Source: Inquilinus limosus DSM 16000 (lineage in GTDB: Bacteria; Pseudomonadota; Alphaproteobacteria; DSM-16000; Inquilinaceae). From it: a DNA stretch of 64,000 nucleotides. Positions within the stretch are counted from its first letter, which is position 1; each line of letters opens with the position of its first letter. The stretch is from positions 17,283 through 81,282 of the forward strand of contig NZ_AUHM01000037.1 of NCBI RefSeq assembly GCF_000423185.1. Direction: 5' to 3'. This document shows, in pieces, positions 1-8,821 of this stretch. The translations under genes and the position numbers were made by a program. The notes under the pieces were generated by a model, which saw nothing but the letters and a program-made list of their open reading frames with translations, had not been told where the DNA came from and did not search any database.

Positions 1-1050
1 CTGGCCTGTGCCGTGCTGCCGGCTCAGGCGGAGGGGATCGGCCGTCTGCGGCTGATCGGCGAGGCAACGCTGCCGAAGGGCTTGGATTACGAAGGCACGA
101 CCGTCGGCGGCCTGTCGGGGCTGGACTGGGATCCGGCGGCCCGGCAGTGGATCGCTTTCAGCGACGACCGCTCGGAAAAGGCGCCGGCCCGATTCTACGC
201 GCTATCGATCGACTACGACGCCGAGGCCGTCCGCGGCATCGCCGTCACCGGCGTGACCCTGCTGCGGGACGCGGCCGGGCAGAGCTTCCCGCCCAAGAGC
301 GTCGACCCCGAGGCGGTCCGCCGCGATCCCGCGACCGGCCTGCTGTACTGGAGCAGCGAGGGCGGGGTGAAGGCCGGGATCGATCCGACGATCAGCGTCG
401 CCGCTCCGGACGGAGCCTGGCGGCGCGGCTTCGACCTGCCGCGGCGGTACCGGGTGTCCGAGGACAAGGACAGCGGTCCGCGGGACAACCTGACCTTCGA
501 GGGGGTGGCGCTCGCGCCCGACGGGCGGACGCTGTTCGTGTCGATGGAGAGCGCCCTGGTCCAGGACGGGCCGGTGGCGTCTCTGGATGAAGGCAGCCCT
601 GTGCGGATCGCCGGCTTCGACACCGCGACCGGCCGGCCGGGACCGGAATACGTGTATATGACGGACCCGATTCCGACGGCGCCGCTCCTGGGCGGTCACG
701 CCGACAATGGCGTATCGGAGATCCTGCCCGCCGGCGACGGCACGCTCCTGGTGCTGGAGCGCGCCTATGCGCAGGGCCGCGGCAACTCGATCCGGCTCTA
801 CCGCGCCGATCCGGCCCTGGCGACCGACGTCTCCAGGCTCGATTCGCTGTTCGACGGCAGCTGGCTCGCCATGCCGAAGACCCTGCTGCTCGATTTCGGC
901 ACGCTCGGCGTGGCCCTCGATAATTTCGAGGCGATGGGCTGGGGACCGGCCCTCGCCAACGGCCACCGCAGCCTGGTCGTTCTGTCCGACGACAACTTCA
1001 ATCCGCTGCAGGTGACCAAGGCCCTGGTGTTCGAGGTGCTGCCGGACTGA
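1..1050 (+). CDS. Phytase-like esterase (PF13449-type), 5' partial
   Basis: The reading frame is open from base 1, and the first residues (LACAVLPAQA) look like the end of a cleaved signal peptide. The true start therefore lies outside the window, and the protein is probably exported. The sequence fits the 'esterase-like activity of phytase' family, predicted beta-propeller enzymes. Seen directly: an N-terminal GLSGLDWDP segment followed by FSDDRSEK, a central FEGVALAPDGRTLFVSMES segment, and a C-terminal DNFEAMGWGP segment. Substrate is unknown; family members are annotated as phosphoesterases or esterases with little biochemistry. The gene ends with TGA at 1048-1050, followed by a small hairpin. 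Confidence 0.8.
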   Translation: MACAVLPAQAEGIGRLRLIGEATLPKGLDYEGTTVGGLSGLDWDPAARQWIAFSDDRSEKAPARFYALSIDYDAEAVRGIAVTGVTLLRDAAGQSFPPKSVDPEAVRRDPATGLLYWSSEGGVKAGIDPTISVAAPDGAWRRGFDLPRRYRVSEDKDSGPRDNLTFEGVALAPDGRTLFVSMESALVQDGPVASLDEGSPVRIAGFDTATGRPGPEYVYMTDPIPTAPLLGGHADNGVSEILPAGDGTLLVLERAYAQGRGNSIRLYRADPALATDVSRLDSLFDGSWLAMPKTLLLDFGTLGVALDNFEAMGWGPALANGHRSLVVLSDDNFNPLQVTKALVFEVLPD

Positions 1051-1062
1051 GCGCATGAGTCG

Positions 1063-1082
1063 TTCTCATCCGCGGGTGAGAA
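1063..1082 (+). terminator. Possible hairpin terminator after the phytase-like gene
   Basis: TTCTCA (1063-1068) and TGAGAA (1077-1082) can pair, with further CC/GG pairing inside the loop. It lies 13 bases after the stop codon. There is no T-run, so termination is only suggested. Confidence 0.35.
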
Positions 1083-1146
1083 ACCGCGATTGGACCGGCG
1101 CCGTCCGCCGCCTCACCCTGGCCTCCCGAAACGGAGGAGCCGAGGG

Positions 1147-1572
1147 ATGGACGCGACACCGCGGATCAACGGGCTGGCCGAGACCTGCCTCTATGTCGAG
1201 GACGTCGACCGGTCGGCCGAATTCTACCAGCGGGTGCTAGGGCTGGAGGTGCTGGCTCGCTCGCCGCGGCTGGTGGCACTGGACGCCGGGCGCCAGGGCG
1301 CGCTGCTGCTGTTCCGCCACGGCCTGACCTCGGACGGCATGGTCGACGACGAGGGCACGATCCCGGGCCATGAGGGGCAAGGACGGTTGCACATGGCCTT
1401 CGCCATCGCGATGGAGGATCTGCCGGCCTGGCGGGCCCGGCTGGAGCGCGAGAGTATCCCGCTGGCCGGCGAAACCCAGTGGCGGCAGCGCGGGGGCCGC
1501 AGCCTGTATTTCCGCGACCCCGACGGCCATGCCATCGAGCTGGCGACGCCGGGGCTGCGCTCCAACTACTAG
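1147..1572 (+). CDS. VOC (glyoxalase/dioxygenase fold) family protein
   Basis: A 141-residue protein. The ATG at 1147 is chosen because GGAGGA at 1133-1138 is a good ribosome site and the protein then begins just before the VOC domain. Two beta-alpha-beta-beta-beta modules are visible: TCLYVEDVDRSAEFYQRVLG near residues 13-32, and RLHMAFAI plus FRDPDGHAIELA in the second half. The His of LHMAF and the Glu of IELA sit where metal ligands of the superfamily are usually found. Such proteins range from glyoxalases to ring-cleavage dioxygenases and antibiotic-resistance proteins; nothing here decides among them. It stands alone between a phytase-like gene and creD. Confidence 0.85.
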   Translation: MDATPRINGLAETCLYVEDVDRSAEFYQRVLGLEVLARSPRLVALDAGRQGALLLFRHGLTSDGMVDDEGTIPGHEGQGRLHMAFAIAMEDLPAWRARLERESIPLAGETQWRQRGGRSLYFRDPDGHAIELATPGLRSNY

Positions 1573-1664
1573 GCGCGGGCGCCCCGAGCTTTCCGCCGCA
1601 CCGCCACGAAGCGGCCATCGGCGGCCCGGACGCTGCGGGCTTCGCATCCCTGAGCGAGCCCGCC

Positions 1665-3074
1665 ATGAGCAACGACCCTGTCCCGCCGGCCGCCGCCTGG
1701 CCCGTCCGGCGCCTCCGCGCCGGGTCTCCGGCGCTGAAGGTCCTGGCCATCGTCCTCCTGACCATCGCCTTCCTGCTGCCGGTCTTCCTGATCTATGACG
1801 TGATCGGCGAGCGCGAGGACCGCTACCGTTCCGTGGTGGCGGAGATCGGCGGCAGCTGGGGCGGACCGCAGCGCGTCACCGGCCCGGTCCTGGTGGTGCC
1901 GTTCCGGGTGCCGTCCCCGCCCCATCCGGACGGGACCGCGGTGCCGCCGGTGGAGCGCCAGCTCGTCATCCTGCCCGACCGCTACGAGGTCGAGGCCAAG
2001 GCGACGCCGGAGACGCGCAAACGTGGCCTCTTCGAGACCGTGGTCTACACCGTCGACCTCGCCTTGTCCGGGCAGTTTCTGATCGGCGACGCCGCGGCCC
2101 TCGCCGGGCCGGAGGCGACGATCGACTGGGCCGGCGCCACTCTCTATGTCGGCGTGGCCGATCCGCGCAGCATCCGCGAGGGCGCGTCGCTGCGCTGGGA
2201 CGGGCGCGACCTGCCGTTCCAGCCCGGCGCGCCGGGCGAGCTGGGCCAGCGCTTCGGCGCCGGTATGACCCTGCGCGTGCCCGGCCTGTCGGCGGCCTCG
2301 GCGCAGACGGCCATCCCGTTCTCCACCACGCTGCGGCTGAACGGCAGCCAGCGCCTCGACTTCCTGCCGCTCGGCCGCTCCACCCGGGTCACCGCCGGCT
2401 CGAACTGGCCGGATCCCAGCTTCGACGGCGCGTTCCTGCCGGTGCGCTCCAGCATCGGACCGCAAGGCTTCACCGCCGAGTGGGAGCTGTCCTATTTCGG
2501 CCGCGGCTATCCCCAGGCCTGGGTGGGTGGGGAGGGCGACTATCTCTCCGCCGTCTCCGGCTCCGCCTTCGGCGTGCGCTTCTTTCAGCCGGTCAACGCC
2601 TATCAGCAGACCGAGCGCTCGGCGAAATACGGGATGCTGTTCATCATCTTCACCTTCACCCTGTTCTTCCTGTTCGAGGCGGTGGCGCGGCTGCGCATCC
2701 ACGTCTTCCAGTACGGGCTGGTCGGGCTGTCGCTGTGCCTGTTCTATCTGCTGCTGCTGTCCTTCGCCGAGCAGATCGGCTTCGCCGCGGCCTATGGCGT
2801 GGGCGCGGCGGCGGTGGTGGCGCAGATCGTGCTGTACTGCCGGCCGGTGCTCGGCACCTGGAAGCGCAGCCTGGTGCTGGGCGCGCTGCTGGCGATCCTG
2901 TACGGCGCCCTCTACGCGTTGATGCAGCTGGAGGATCTGGCCCTGCTGCTCGGCTCGGTCGGCCTGTTCCTGGCGCTCAGCGGCGTGATGTATGTGACGC
3001 GCCGGATCGACTGGTACGCCGCCGCGCCGACAACGCCCGCGGCCGTGCCCGATAGCGAGCCGCCGGCCTCGTGA
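1665..3074 (+). CDS. creD: CreD-like inner membrane protein
   Basis: A 469-residue integral membrane protein matching the CreD family (PF06123, 'cell envelope integrity'). The ATG at 1665 opens a short cytoplasmic tail followed by a hydrophobic helix (about residues 25-47). A long extracytoplasmic region follows, with the family hallmark EIGGSWGGPQRVTGPVLVVPF. From about residue 322 there are five or six close-packed membrane helices (KYGMLFIIFTFTLFFLFE, then FQYGLVGLSLCLFYLLLLSF). In enterics CreD belongs to the CreBC regulon and affects colicin tolerance and envelope stability, but no creBC genes are seen here. Its molecular activity is unknown. Family assignment is firm; function is only by analogy. 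Confidence 0.9.
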   Translation: MSNDPVPPAAAWPVRRLRAGSPALKVLAIVLLTIAFLLPVFLIYDVIGEREDRYRSVVAEIGGSWGGPQRVTGPVLVVPFRVPSPPHPDGTAVPPVERQLVILPDRYEVEAKATPETRKRGLFETVVYTVDLALSGQFLIGDAAALAGPEATIDWAGATLYVGVADPRSIREGASLRWDGRDLPFQPGAPGELGQRFGAGMTLRVPGLSAASAQTAIPFSTTLRLNGSQRLDFLPLGRSTRVTAGSNWPDPSFDGAFLPVRSSIGPQGFTAEWELSYFGRGYPQAWVGGEGDYLSAVSGSAFGVRFFQPVNAYQQTERSAKYGMLFIIFTFTLFFLFEAVARLRIHVFQYGLVGLSLCLFYLLLLSFAEQIGFAAAYGVGAAAVVAQIVLYCRPVLGTWKRSLVLGALLAILYGALYALMQLEDLALLLGSVGLFLALSGVMYVTRRIDWYAAAPTTPAAVPDSEPPAS

Positions 3075-3085
3075 TCGGCAGGGGA

Positions 3086-3113
3086 GGAGGGCCGCGCGAA
3101 CCGTCGGCCCTCC
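3086..3113 (+). terminator. Strong hairpin downstream of creD
   Basis: Perfect 9-bp arms GGAGGGCCG (3086-3094) and CGGCCCTCC (3105-3113) around a 10-base loop, 11 bases after the creD stop. There is no clear T-run, so this may be a terminator or an mRNA-stabilising hairpin. Confidence 0.45.
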
Positions 3114-3143
3114 CGGCCCTTCGTCGAATGTCCACCGCTCCGC

Positions 3144-3176
3144 GAACACGTGTCCAATCGTCATGAACACGTGTTC
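3144..3176. promoter_or_regulatory. Pair of GAACACGTGTTC palindromes, candidate operator
   Basis: GAACACGTGTCC at 3144-3155 and the perfect palindrome GAACACGTGTTC at 3165-3176 are 21 bp apart, i.e. two helical turns. The spacer and following bases are also repeated (CAATCGTCAT and CAAACCGTCAT). The pair lies about 100-130 bp upstream of the secreted phosphodiesterase gene. This spacing is typical of a dimeric repressor or activator bound twice on one face of the DNA. The cognate regulator is unknown. Confidence 0.5.
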
Positions 3177-3271
3177 AAACCGTCATCCGGGCGTCGTCGA
3201 AGCCGCCTAGCATCGCCGTCGCACGCCGGGCCGGGTCGGCCGGAACGCGGCGCTCGACGAAGGGGGAATCG

Positions 3272-4660
3272 ATGGGACGGAACCTATTGTCCGGGGCGGC
3301 CGCGGCGGCCGTCCTGCTGCTGTCGGCCGTCGTGCCGGCCGCCGCGGAGGTGCCCGCCGGGCAGCCCGTGAGCTGGACGGCACCTTACAACCTCGCCTAC
3401 TGGTCGCGACCGCACAACGCCTATGAGAAGGCGCATTTCGCCCGGCTGACCGACGTGCTCGACCGTGGCAACCAGGTGGTCGAGATCGACATCTACGACC
3501 AGAGCGGCTTCCCGGTGAAGCACGACCTGGGCGATTCGAGCACCGACAACAACTGCAAGGGCGGCGCCGGCGGCCTGCTGCAGGACTGCCTGCGCGACAT
3601 CAAGGCGTGGAGCGATGCCCATCCCGGCCACCTGCCGATCACGGTGCAGCTCGACCTCAAGCCCAGCCAAGGCCTGTGGGGCTGGGACAGCAGCTACATG
3701 GCCGGGCTGAACTCCCTGGTCAGCCAGGAGTTCGGGGCCAAGGTCTTCCGGCCGGAGGATCTGCGCGCCTTCACCGGCTATGCCTCGCTGCGCGAGGGCG
3801 CCTACCGCGCCGGCTGGCCCACCACCGACTCGCTCCGGGGCCGCATCCTGGTGCTGATGATGGGCGGCCCGATCGGCGACAAGAACGACACCCAGGAAGA
3901 GTATGTGAACCAGTTCGGCAGCGCGGCGCAGATCTTCGTCTGCCCCGAGGCGCATGAGCCGAACGACTTCTATTGGAACGGCAACGCCAACGATTTCGAC
4001 GACCCGAACACCAACAAATGGGTCGTCTGCGGCAACCACGAGGCGGTGAAGTACTGGTACAAGGACACGCTGACGGCCTATCAGAACAACCAGATCGTCA
4101 ACCTCTGGTCCGGCACAGAAGCGCAGTTCGACGGTTTCCAGCAGATGTATCTCGCGGCCGGCTGGGGCGCCTCGATGATCAGCCGGGAGAGCCTCGAGAC
4201 CTGGTCGAACAAGCTGCCGCTGAACGGCATGCGGCGGTCCGTCTCGACCGGCTTCCTGCTGCGCAGCGTGTCGAGCGGCCTCTGCGTCGAAGTCCAGAGC
4301 GGCCTCTACGCCAACGGCTCGGACCTCAATCAGCGTCCCTGCACCGGGAACGTGCCGCAGCAGTGGATCTACAGCGACGAGACCCAACTGCGCGCGGTCG
4401 GCAACGCCGAATACTGCTTCGACATCGAGGGCGGCAACGGCAACAACGGCGACCGGCTGCACATCTGGGACTGCGACGGCGGCTCCAGCGAGAAGTGGCA
4501 GCTGCAGCCGGACGGCCGGCTGATCGGCATGAACGGCCGCTGCGCCGACGTGGTCGACAACACCGTCGGTACCCGGCTGCAGATCCGCAACTGCACCGGC
4601 GGCGCCAGCCAGCGCTTCGACATCGTCAACAACCTGAACGCCAACAACCCGCATTACTGA
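3272..4660 (+). CDS. Secreted phosphoinositide-type phospholipase C-like phosphodiesterase with C-terminal ricin-B lectin domain
   Basis: A 462-residue exported protein. Residues 1-25 form a signal peptide ending ...VVPAAAE. The catalytic domain (about 35-320) resembles Ca2+-dependent PI-PLC-like TIM-barrel phosphodiesterases: RPHNAYEKAHF supplies His48, EIDIYD supplies Glu71 and Asp73, and PVKHD supplies His84. This is the expected His pair plus acidic metal ligands. After about residue 325 comes a beta-trefoil lectin of the ricin-B type, with the repeated pattern LCVEV...QQW, YCFDIEG...EKWQL and CADVVDN...QRFDI. The lectin part probably anchors the enzyme to a glycan. The substrate (a phosphoinositide, a glycerophosphodiester or another) cannot be told from the sequence. 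A repeated palindrome upstream suggests dedicated control. Confidence 0.85.
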   Translation: MGRNLLSGAAAAAVLLLSAVVPAAAEVPAGQPVSWTAPYNLAYWSRPHNAYEKAHFARLTDVLDRGNQVVEIDIYDQSGFPVKHDLGDSSTDNNCKGGAGGLLQDCLRDIKAWSDAHPGHLPITVQLDLKPSQGLWGWDSSYMAGLNSLVSQEFGAKVFRPEDLRAFTGYASLREGAYRAGWPTTDSLRGRILVLMMGGPIGDKNDTQEEYVNQFGSAAQIFVCPEAHEPNDFYWNGNANDFDDPNTNKWVVCGNHEAVKYWYKDTLTAYQNNQIVNLWSGTEAQFDGFQQMYLAAGWGASMISRESLETWSNKLPLNGMRRSVSTGFLLRSVSSGLCVEVQSGLYANGSDLNQRPCTGNVPQQWIYSDETQLRAVGNAEYCFDIEGGNGNNGDRLHIWDCDGGSSEKWQLQPDGRLIGMNGRCADVVDNTVGTRLQIRNCTGGASQRFDIVNNLNANNPHY

Positions 4661-4706
4661 TCGGTTGTCGAGGGGCGCCGCGTCGCCGGGGCGGCGCGGA
4701 AGCATA

Positions 4707-4732
4707 GGGCAGGGCCGTCCGCGGCCCTGCCC
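4707..4732 (+). terminator. Intrinsic terminator after the phosphodiesterase gene
   Basis: Perfect 11-bp arms GGGCAGGGCCG (4707-4717) and CGGCCCTGCCC (4722-4732) with a 4-base loop, followed by CTTCCGTT. It separates the phosphodiesterase gene from ccmA. The T-run is poor, as is common in high-GC genomes. Confidence 0.65.
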
Positions 4733-4789
4733 CTTCCGTTCGGGGCGGTCGGGCTGCTATTGGCGGAGGATGACCGCCGCGACCCGCCG

Positions 4790-6400
<1,611 letters not shown>

Positions 6401-6401
<1 letters not shown>

Positions 6402-6823
6402 TGCTCTATGTCGACACGTCGCTGATCGTCGCGGCACTGTCCAACGAAACCGCGACCGCTCGCGCGCAGACATGGCTGGCGGGGCAGGACCCATCGCAAC
6501 TTCTGATCAGCGACTGGACCATCACCGAGATGTCGTCTGCCATGGCGATCAAGCTGCGGACGGGTCAGATCACGCTCGAGCAGCGGGCGACGGCGCTGGC
6601 GACGTTCAACAAGCTGGTCGCCGAGAGCTTCACTGTCCTGCCGGTTGCCGGCGGCCATTTCAGGGTGGCGGCCACGTTCGTCGATCAGCACAGGCTCGGA
6701 TTGCGGGCCGGCGATGCACTCCATCTCGCCACCGCATCGGCACACGGCGCCACCGTGCACACGCTGGACCAGCGGCTCGCCGAAGCGGGGCTCGCGCTCG
6801 GCATACCGACGCTGGTCATCTGA
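6401..6823 (+). CDS. vapC: VapC-type PIN-domain toxin ribonuclease
   Basis: A 140-residue PIN-domain protein, a Mg2+-dependent RNase that cleaves tRNA or rRNA in characterised VapC toxins. The four acidic active-site positions are visible: Asp5 (MLYVDTS), Glu43 (WTITEMSS), Asp105 ([10 protein letters not shown]) and Asp123 (HTLDQRL). The active site thus looks intact. The start codon overlaps the antitoxin stop. The pair sits inside the ccm gene cluster between ccmB and ccmC, which suggests acquisition as a mobile module, although base composition looks close to that of its neighbours. The RNA target is unknown. Confidence 0.9.
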
Positions 6824-6923
6824 TACATTCGCGGACGGCATGCCGTCATGCCGTCTCGGCCCTTCGTCCGGGGTGACGCGGCGCTCGGCCTCGCGTAATG
6901 CTTGGGGAAAAGGAACCCGGCCG

Positions 6924-7325
6924 ATGCTTCTCGTCCCCACCACCGTCGGGCCCAGCCGGATCGAAGGGCTGGGCCTGTTCGCCACCGCGCCGATCGCCGC
7001 CGGCACCGAGGTCTGGCGCTGGCACCCGGTGTTCGACGTCTTCGTGCCGGACGCCGAGATCGCCAAGCTGCCGGAGCCCGCGCGCGACTATCTCGAGCGC
7101 TACGCCTATCCGGCGCCGGATCTGCCGGGCGGGCTGTCGCTGAACCTGGACGATGCCCGCTTCATGAATCACAGCGACGACCCGACGCTGGAGACGGTGG
7201 GCGAGGTCTGCATCGCCCGGCGCGACATCGCGGCGGGGGAGGAGCTCACCTGCGACTACGGCGCCTTCCACCCCGATCTCCGCGACGTGATCCGGGCCGG
7301 CACGGCCGCAGGGCGCGGCAATTGA
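6924..7325 (+). CDS. SET-domain protein (possible protein-lysine methyltransferase)
   Basis: A 133-residue stand-alone SET domain. Seen directly: GPSRIEGLGLFATAPIAAG near the N-terminus (the SET-N fold start), ARFMNHSDDPT (the NHS knot motif that contacts S-adenosylmethionine) and GEELTCDYGAF at the C-terminus (the catalytic Tyr region). There is no post-SET cysteine cluster. Small bacterial SET proteins are common in Alphaproteobacteria and their substrates are mostly unknown. The start ATG 6924 follows GGAAAAGGAA at 6905-6914. It lies between vapC and ccmC in the same direction, but nothing ties it to heme handling except position. Confidence 0.85.
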   Translation: MLLVPTTVGPSRIEGLGLFATAPIAAGTEVWRWHPVFDVFVPDAEIAKLPEPARDYLERYAYPAPDLPGGLSLNLDDARFMNHSDDPTLETVGEVCIARRDIAAGEELTCDYGAFHPDLRDVIRAGTAAGRGN

Positions 7326-7386
7326 GCCGGCGGACACGCGGCCTAGCTTTGTCTATCGTAGGATCCAACGACCGCCACGCCACGCC

Positions 7387-8163
7387 ATGCACCGCTTCGC
7401 CAACCCGGCCCGCTTCCTGCGCCTGAGCGCCGCCCTGCGGCCCTGGGCCCTCGGCGTCGCCTTGCTGACGCTCGCCGCCGGGCTGTGGCTCGCCCTGTTC
7501 GATTCGCCGCCGGACTACCAGCAGGGCGAGACGGTGCGGATCATGTATGTCCACGTGCCCTCGGCCTGGATGGCGATGATGGTCTACGCCAGCATGGCCG
7601 TGGCCTCGGCCGTCGGCCTCGTCTGGAAGCATCCGGTCGCCGAGCTCTACACCAAGGCCGCGGCGCCGCTCGGCGCCGGATTCACGGCGCTGTGCCTCCT
7701 CACCGGCTCGCTCTGGGGCCAGCCGATGTGGGGCACCTGGTGGGTGTGGGATGCGCGGCTGACCAGCGTGCTGATCCTCTTCTTCATCTATCTCGGCTAC
7801 ATCGTGCTGGTCTCGGCTTTCGACGACCCGCAGCGCGGCCTCAAGGCCGGTGCGGTGCTGACCCTGGTCGGCGCCGTCAACCTGCCGGTCATCAAGTTCT
7901 CGGTCGACTGGTGGAACACGCTGCACCAGCCGGCTTCGGTGATGAAGCTCGACGGGCCGTCGCTCGACCCGGCGATGCTGTGGCCGCTGCTGCTGATGGC
8001 GGTCGCCTTCACCGCGCTGTTCGTCTGGCTGGTGCTGCTGCGCATCGAGACGGAGATCGCCGAGCGCCGCATCCGCGCCCTGCGCCTGGCCACCGCCATG
8101 GCCGCCACCAATCGTGGGGCAGGGGGCGACGAGGCGCCGGGGCTGGAGCAGCCGGTCGGATGA
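7387..8163 (+). CDS. ccmC: CcmC, heme transfer membrane protein
   Basis: A 258-residue inner-membrane protein that presents heme to CcmE. It carries the tryptophan-rich WWD periplasmic motif WGTWWVWDARLTS at about residues 115-127. Heme-ligand His residues are expected in the flanking loops (YVHVPSAWMAMMVY; TLHQPASV). Six membrane helices can be recognised. The last bases overlap the ccmD start (ATGA at 8160). It begins a compact run ccmCDEFGHI with overlaps at most junctions, so these genes are surely one operon. Confidence 0.95.
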   Translation: MHRFANPARFLRLSAALRPWALGVALLTLAAGLWLALFDSPPDYQQGETVRIMYVHVPSAWMAMMVYASMAVASAVGLVWKHPVAELYTKAAAPLGAGFTALCLLTGSLWGQPMWGTWWVWDARLTSVLILFFIYLGYIVLVSAFDDPQRGLKAGAVLTLVGAVNLPVIKFSVDWWNTLHQPASVMKLDGPSLDPAMLWPLLLMAVAFTALFVWLVLLRIETEIAERRIRALRLATAMAATNRGAGGDEAPGLEQPVG

Positions 8164-8339
8164 CGGGTGTGGCCGAGTTCCTCGCGATGGGCGGCTACGC
8201 CGCCTATGTCTGGACCGCCTACGGCGCCGCCGTCGTGGTGCTGGCCGGCTTGGTCTTCGCCACCCTGGCGCGGCGGCGCAGCAGCCGGCGCAGCCTGGAG
8301 GCGCTGGAGCAGCTGCGCGGCCGCGGGAGACGGGCATGA
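8160..8339 (+). CDS. ccmD: CcmD, small membrane subunit for holo-CcmE release
   Basis: A 59-residue protein with one membrane helix (YVWTAYGAAVVVLAGLVFATLARRR) followed by a positively charged tail rich in Arg. The conserved N-terminal pattern FLAMGGYAAYVW is typical of CcmD. The gene is overlapped by ccmC upstream (ATGA at 8160) and by ccmE downstream (ATGA at 8336). CcmD stabilises the CcmABC-CcmE complex. Confidence 0.9.
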   Translation: MTGVAEFLAMGGYAAYVWTAYGAAVVVLAGLVFATLARRRSSRRSLEALEQLRGRGRRA

Positions 8340-8821
8340 CCCGCAAGCGCCGCCGGCTGATGCTGCTGGGCCTCGCCGCCCTCGGCCTCGGCACCGCCTC
8401 CGCCCTGGCCCTGACCGCCTTCCAGGACAATCTGCTGTTCTTCTACAGCCCGACCGAGCTGCATGACGGCAAGGTGGCGGAAGGCCAGCGCTTCCGGCTC
8501 GGCGGGCTGGTGGTGCAGGGCTCGCTGCAGCGCCTGCCCGACGGGCAGACCATCGCCTTCACGGTCACCGACACGGCCTTTGACGTGCCGGTGCGCTACG
8601 CCGGCATCGTGCCGGACCTGTTCCGGGAGGGGCAGGGCGTGGTGGCGCATGGCCGGGTCGGGCCGGACGGCGTCTTCGTCGCCGACGAGCTCCTGGCCAA
8701 GCACGACGAGAAGTACATGCCGCCCGAAGTCGCCAAGGCCCTGCAGGACGCCGGCCATCCCGGCGCGCCCGGCGCCGCCGGGAAGCCCGCCCTTCCCGCC
8801 GGCACGGTGGCTGCGCAATGA
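8336..8821 (+). CDS. ccmE: CcmE, periplasmic heme chaperone
   Basis: A 161-residue membrane-anchored chaperone. There is an N-terminal Arg-rich start and one helix (about residues 8-28), then an OB-fold beta-barrel with the conserved stretch FFYSPTEL. His123 in AKHDEKYMPP is the residue that binds heme covalently, and Tyr127 is the second conserved ligand. Spacing and length match characterised CcmE proteins. The C-terminal tail is rich in Gly, Ala and Pro and probably flexible. The start overlaps ccmD and the stop overlaps ccmF (ATGA). Confidence 0.95.
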   Translation: MTRKRRRLMLLGLAALGLGTASALALTAFQDNLLFFYSPTELHDGKVAEGQRFRLGGLVVQGSLQRLPDGQTIAFTVTDTAFDVPVRYAGIVPDLFREGQGVVAHGRVGPDGVFVADELLAKHDEKYMPPEVAKALQDAGHPGAPGAAGKPALPAGTVAAQ

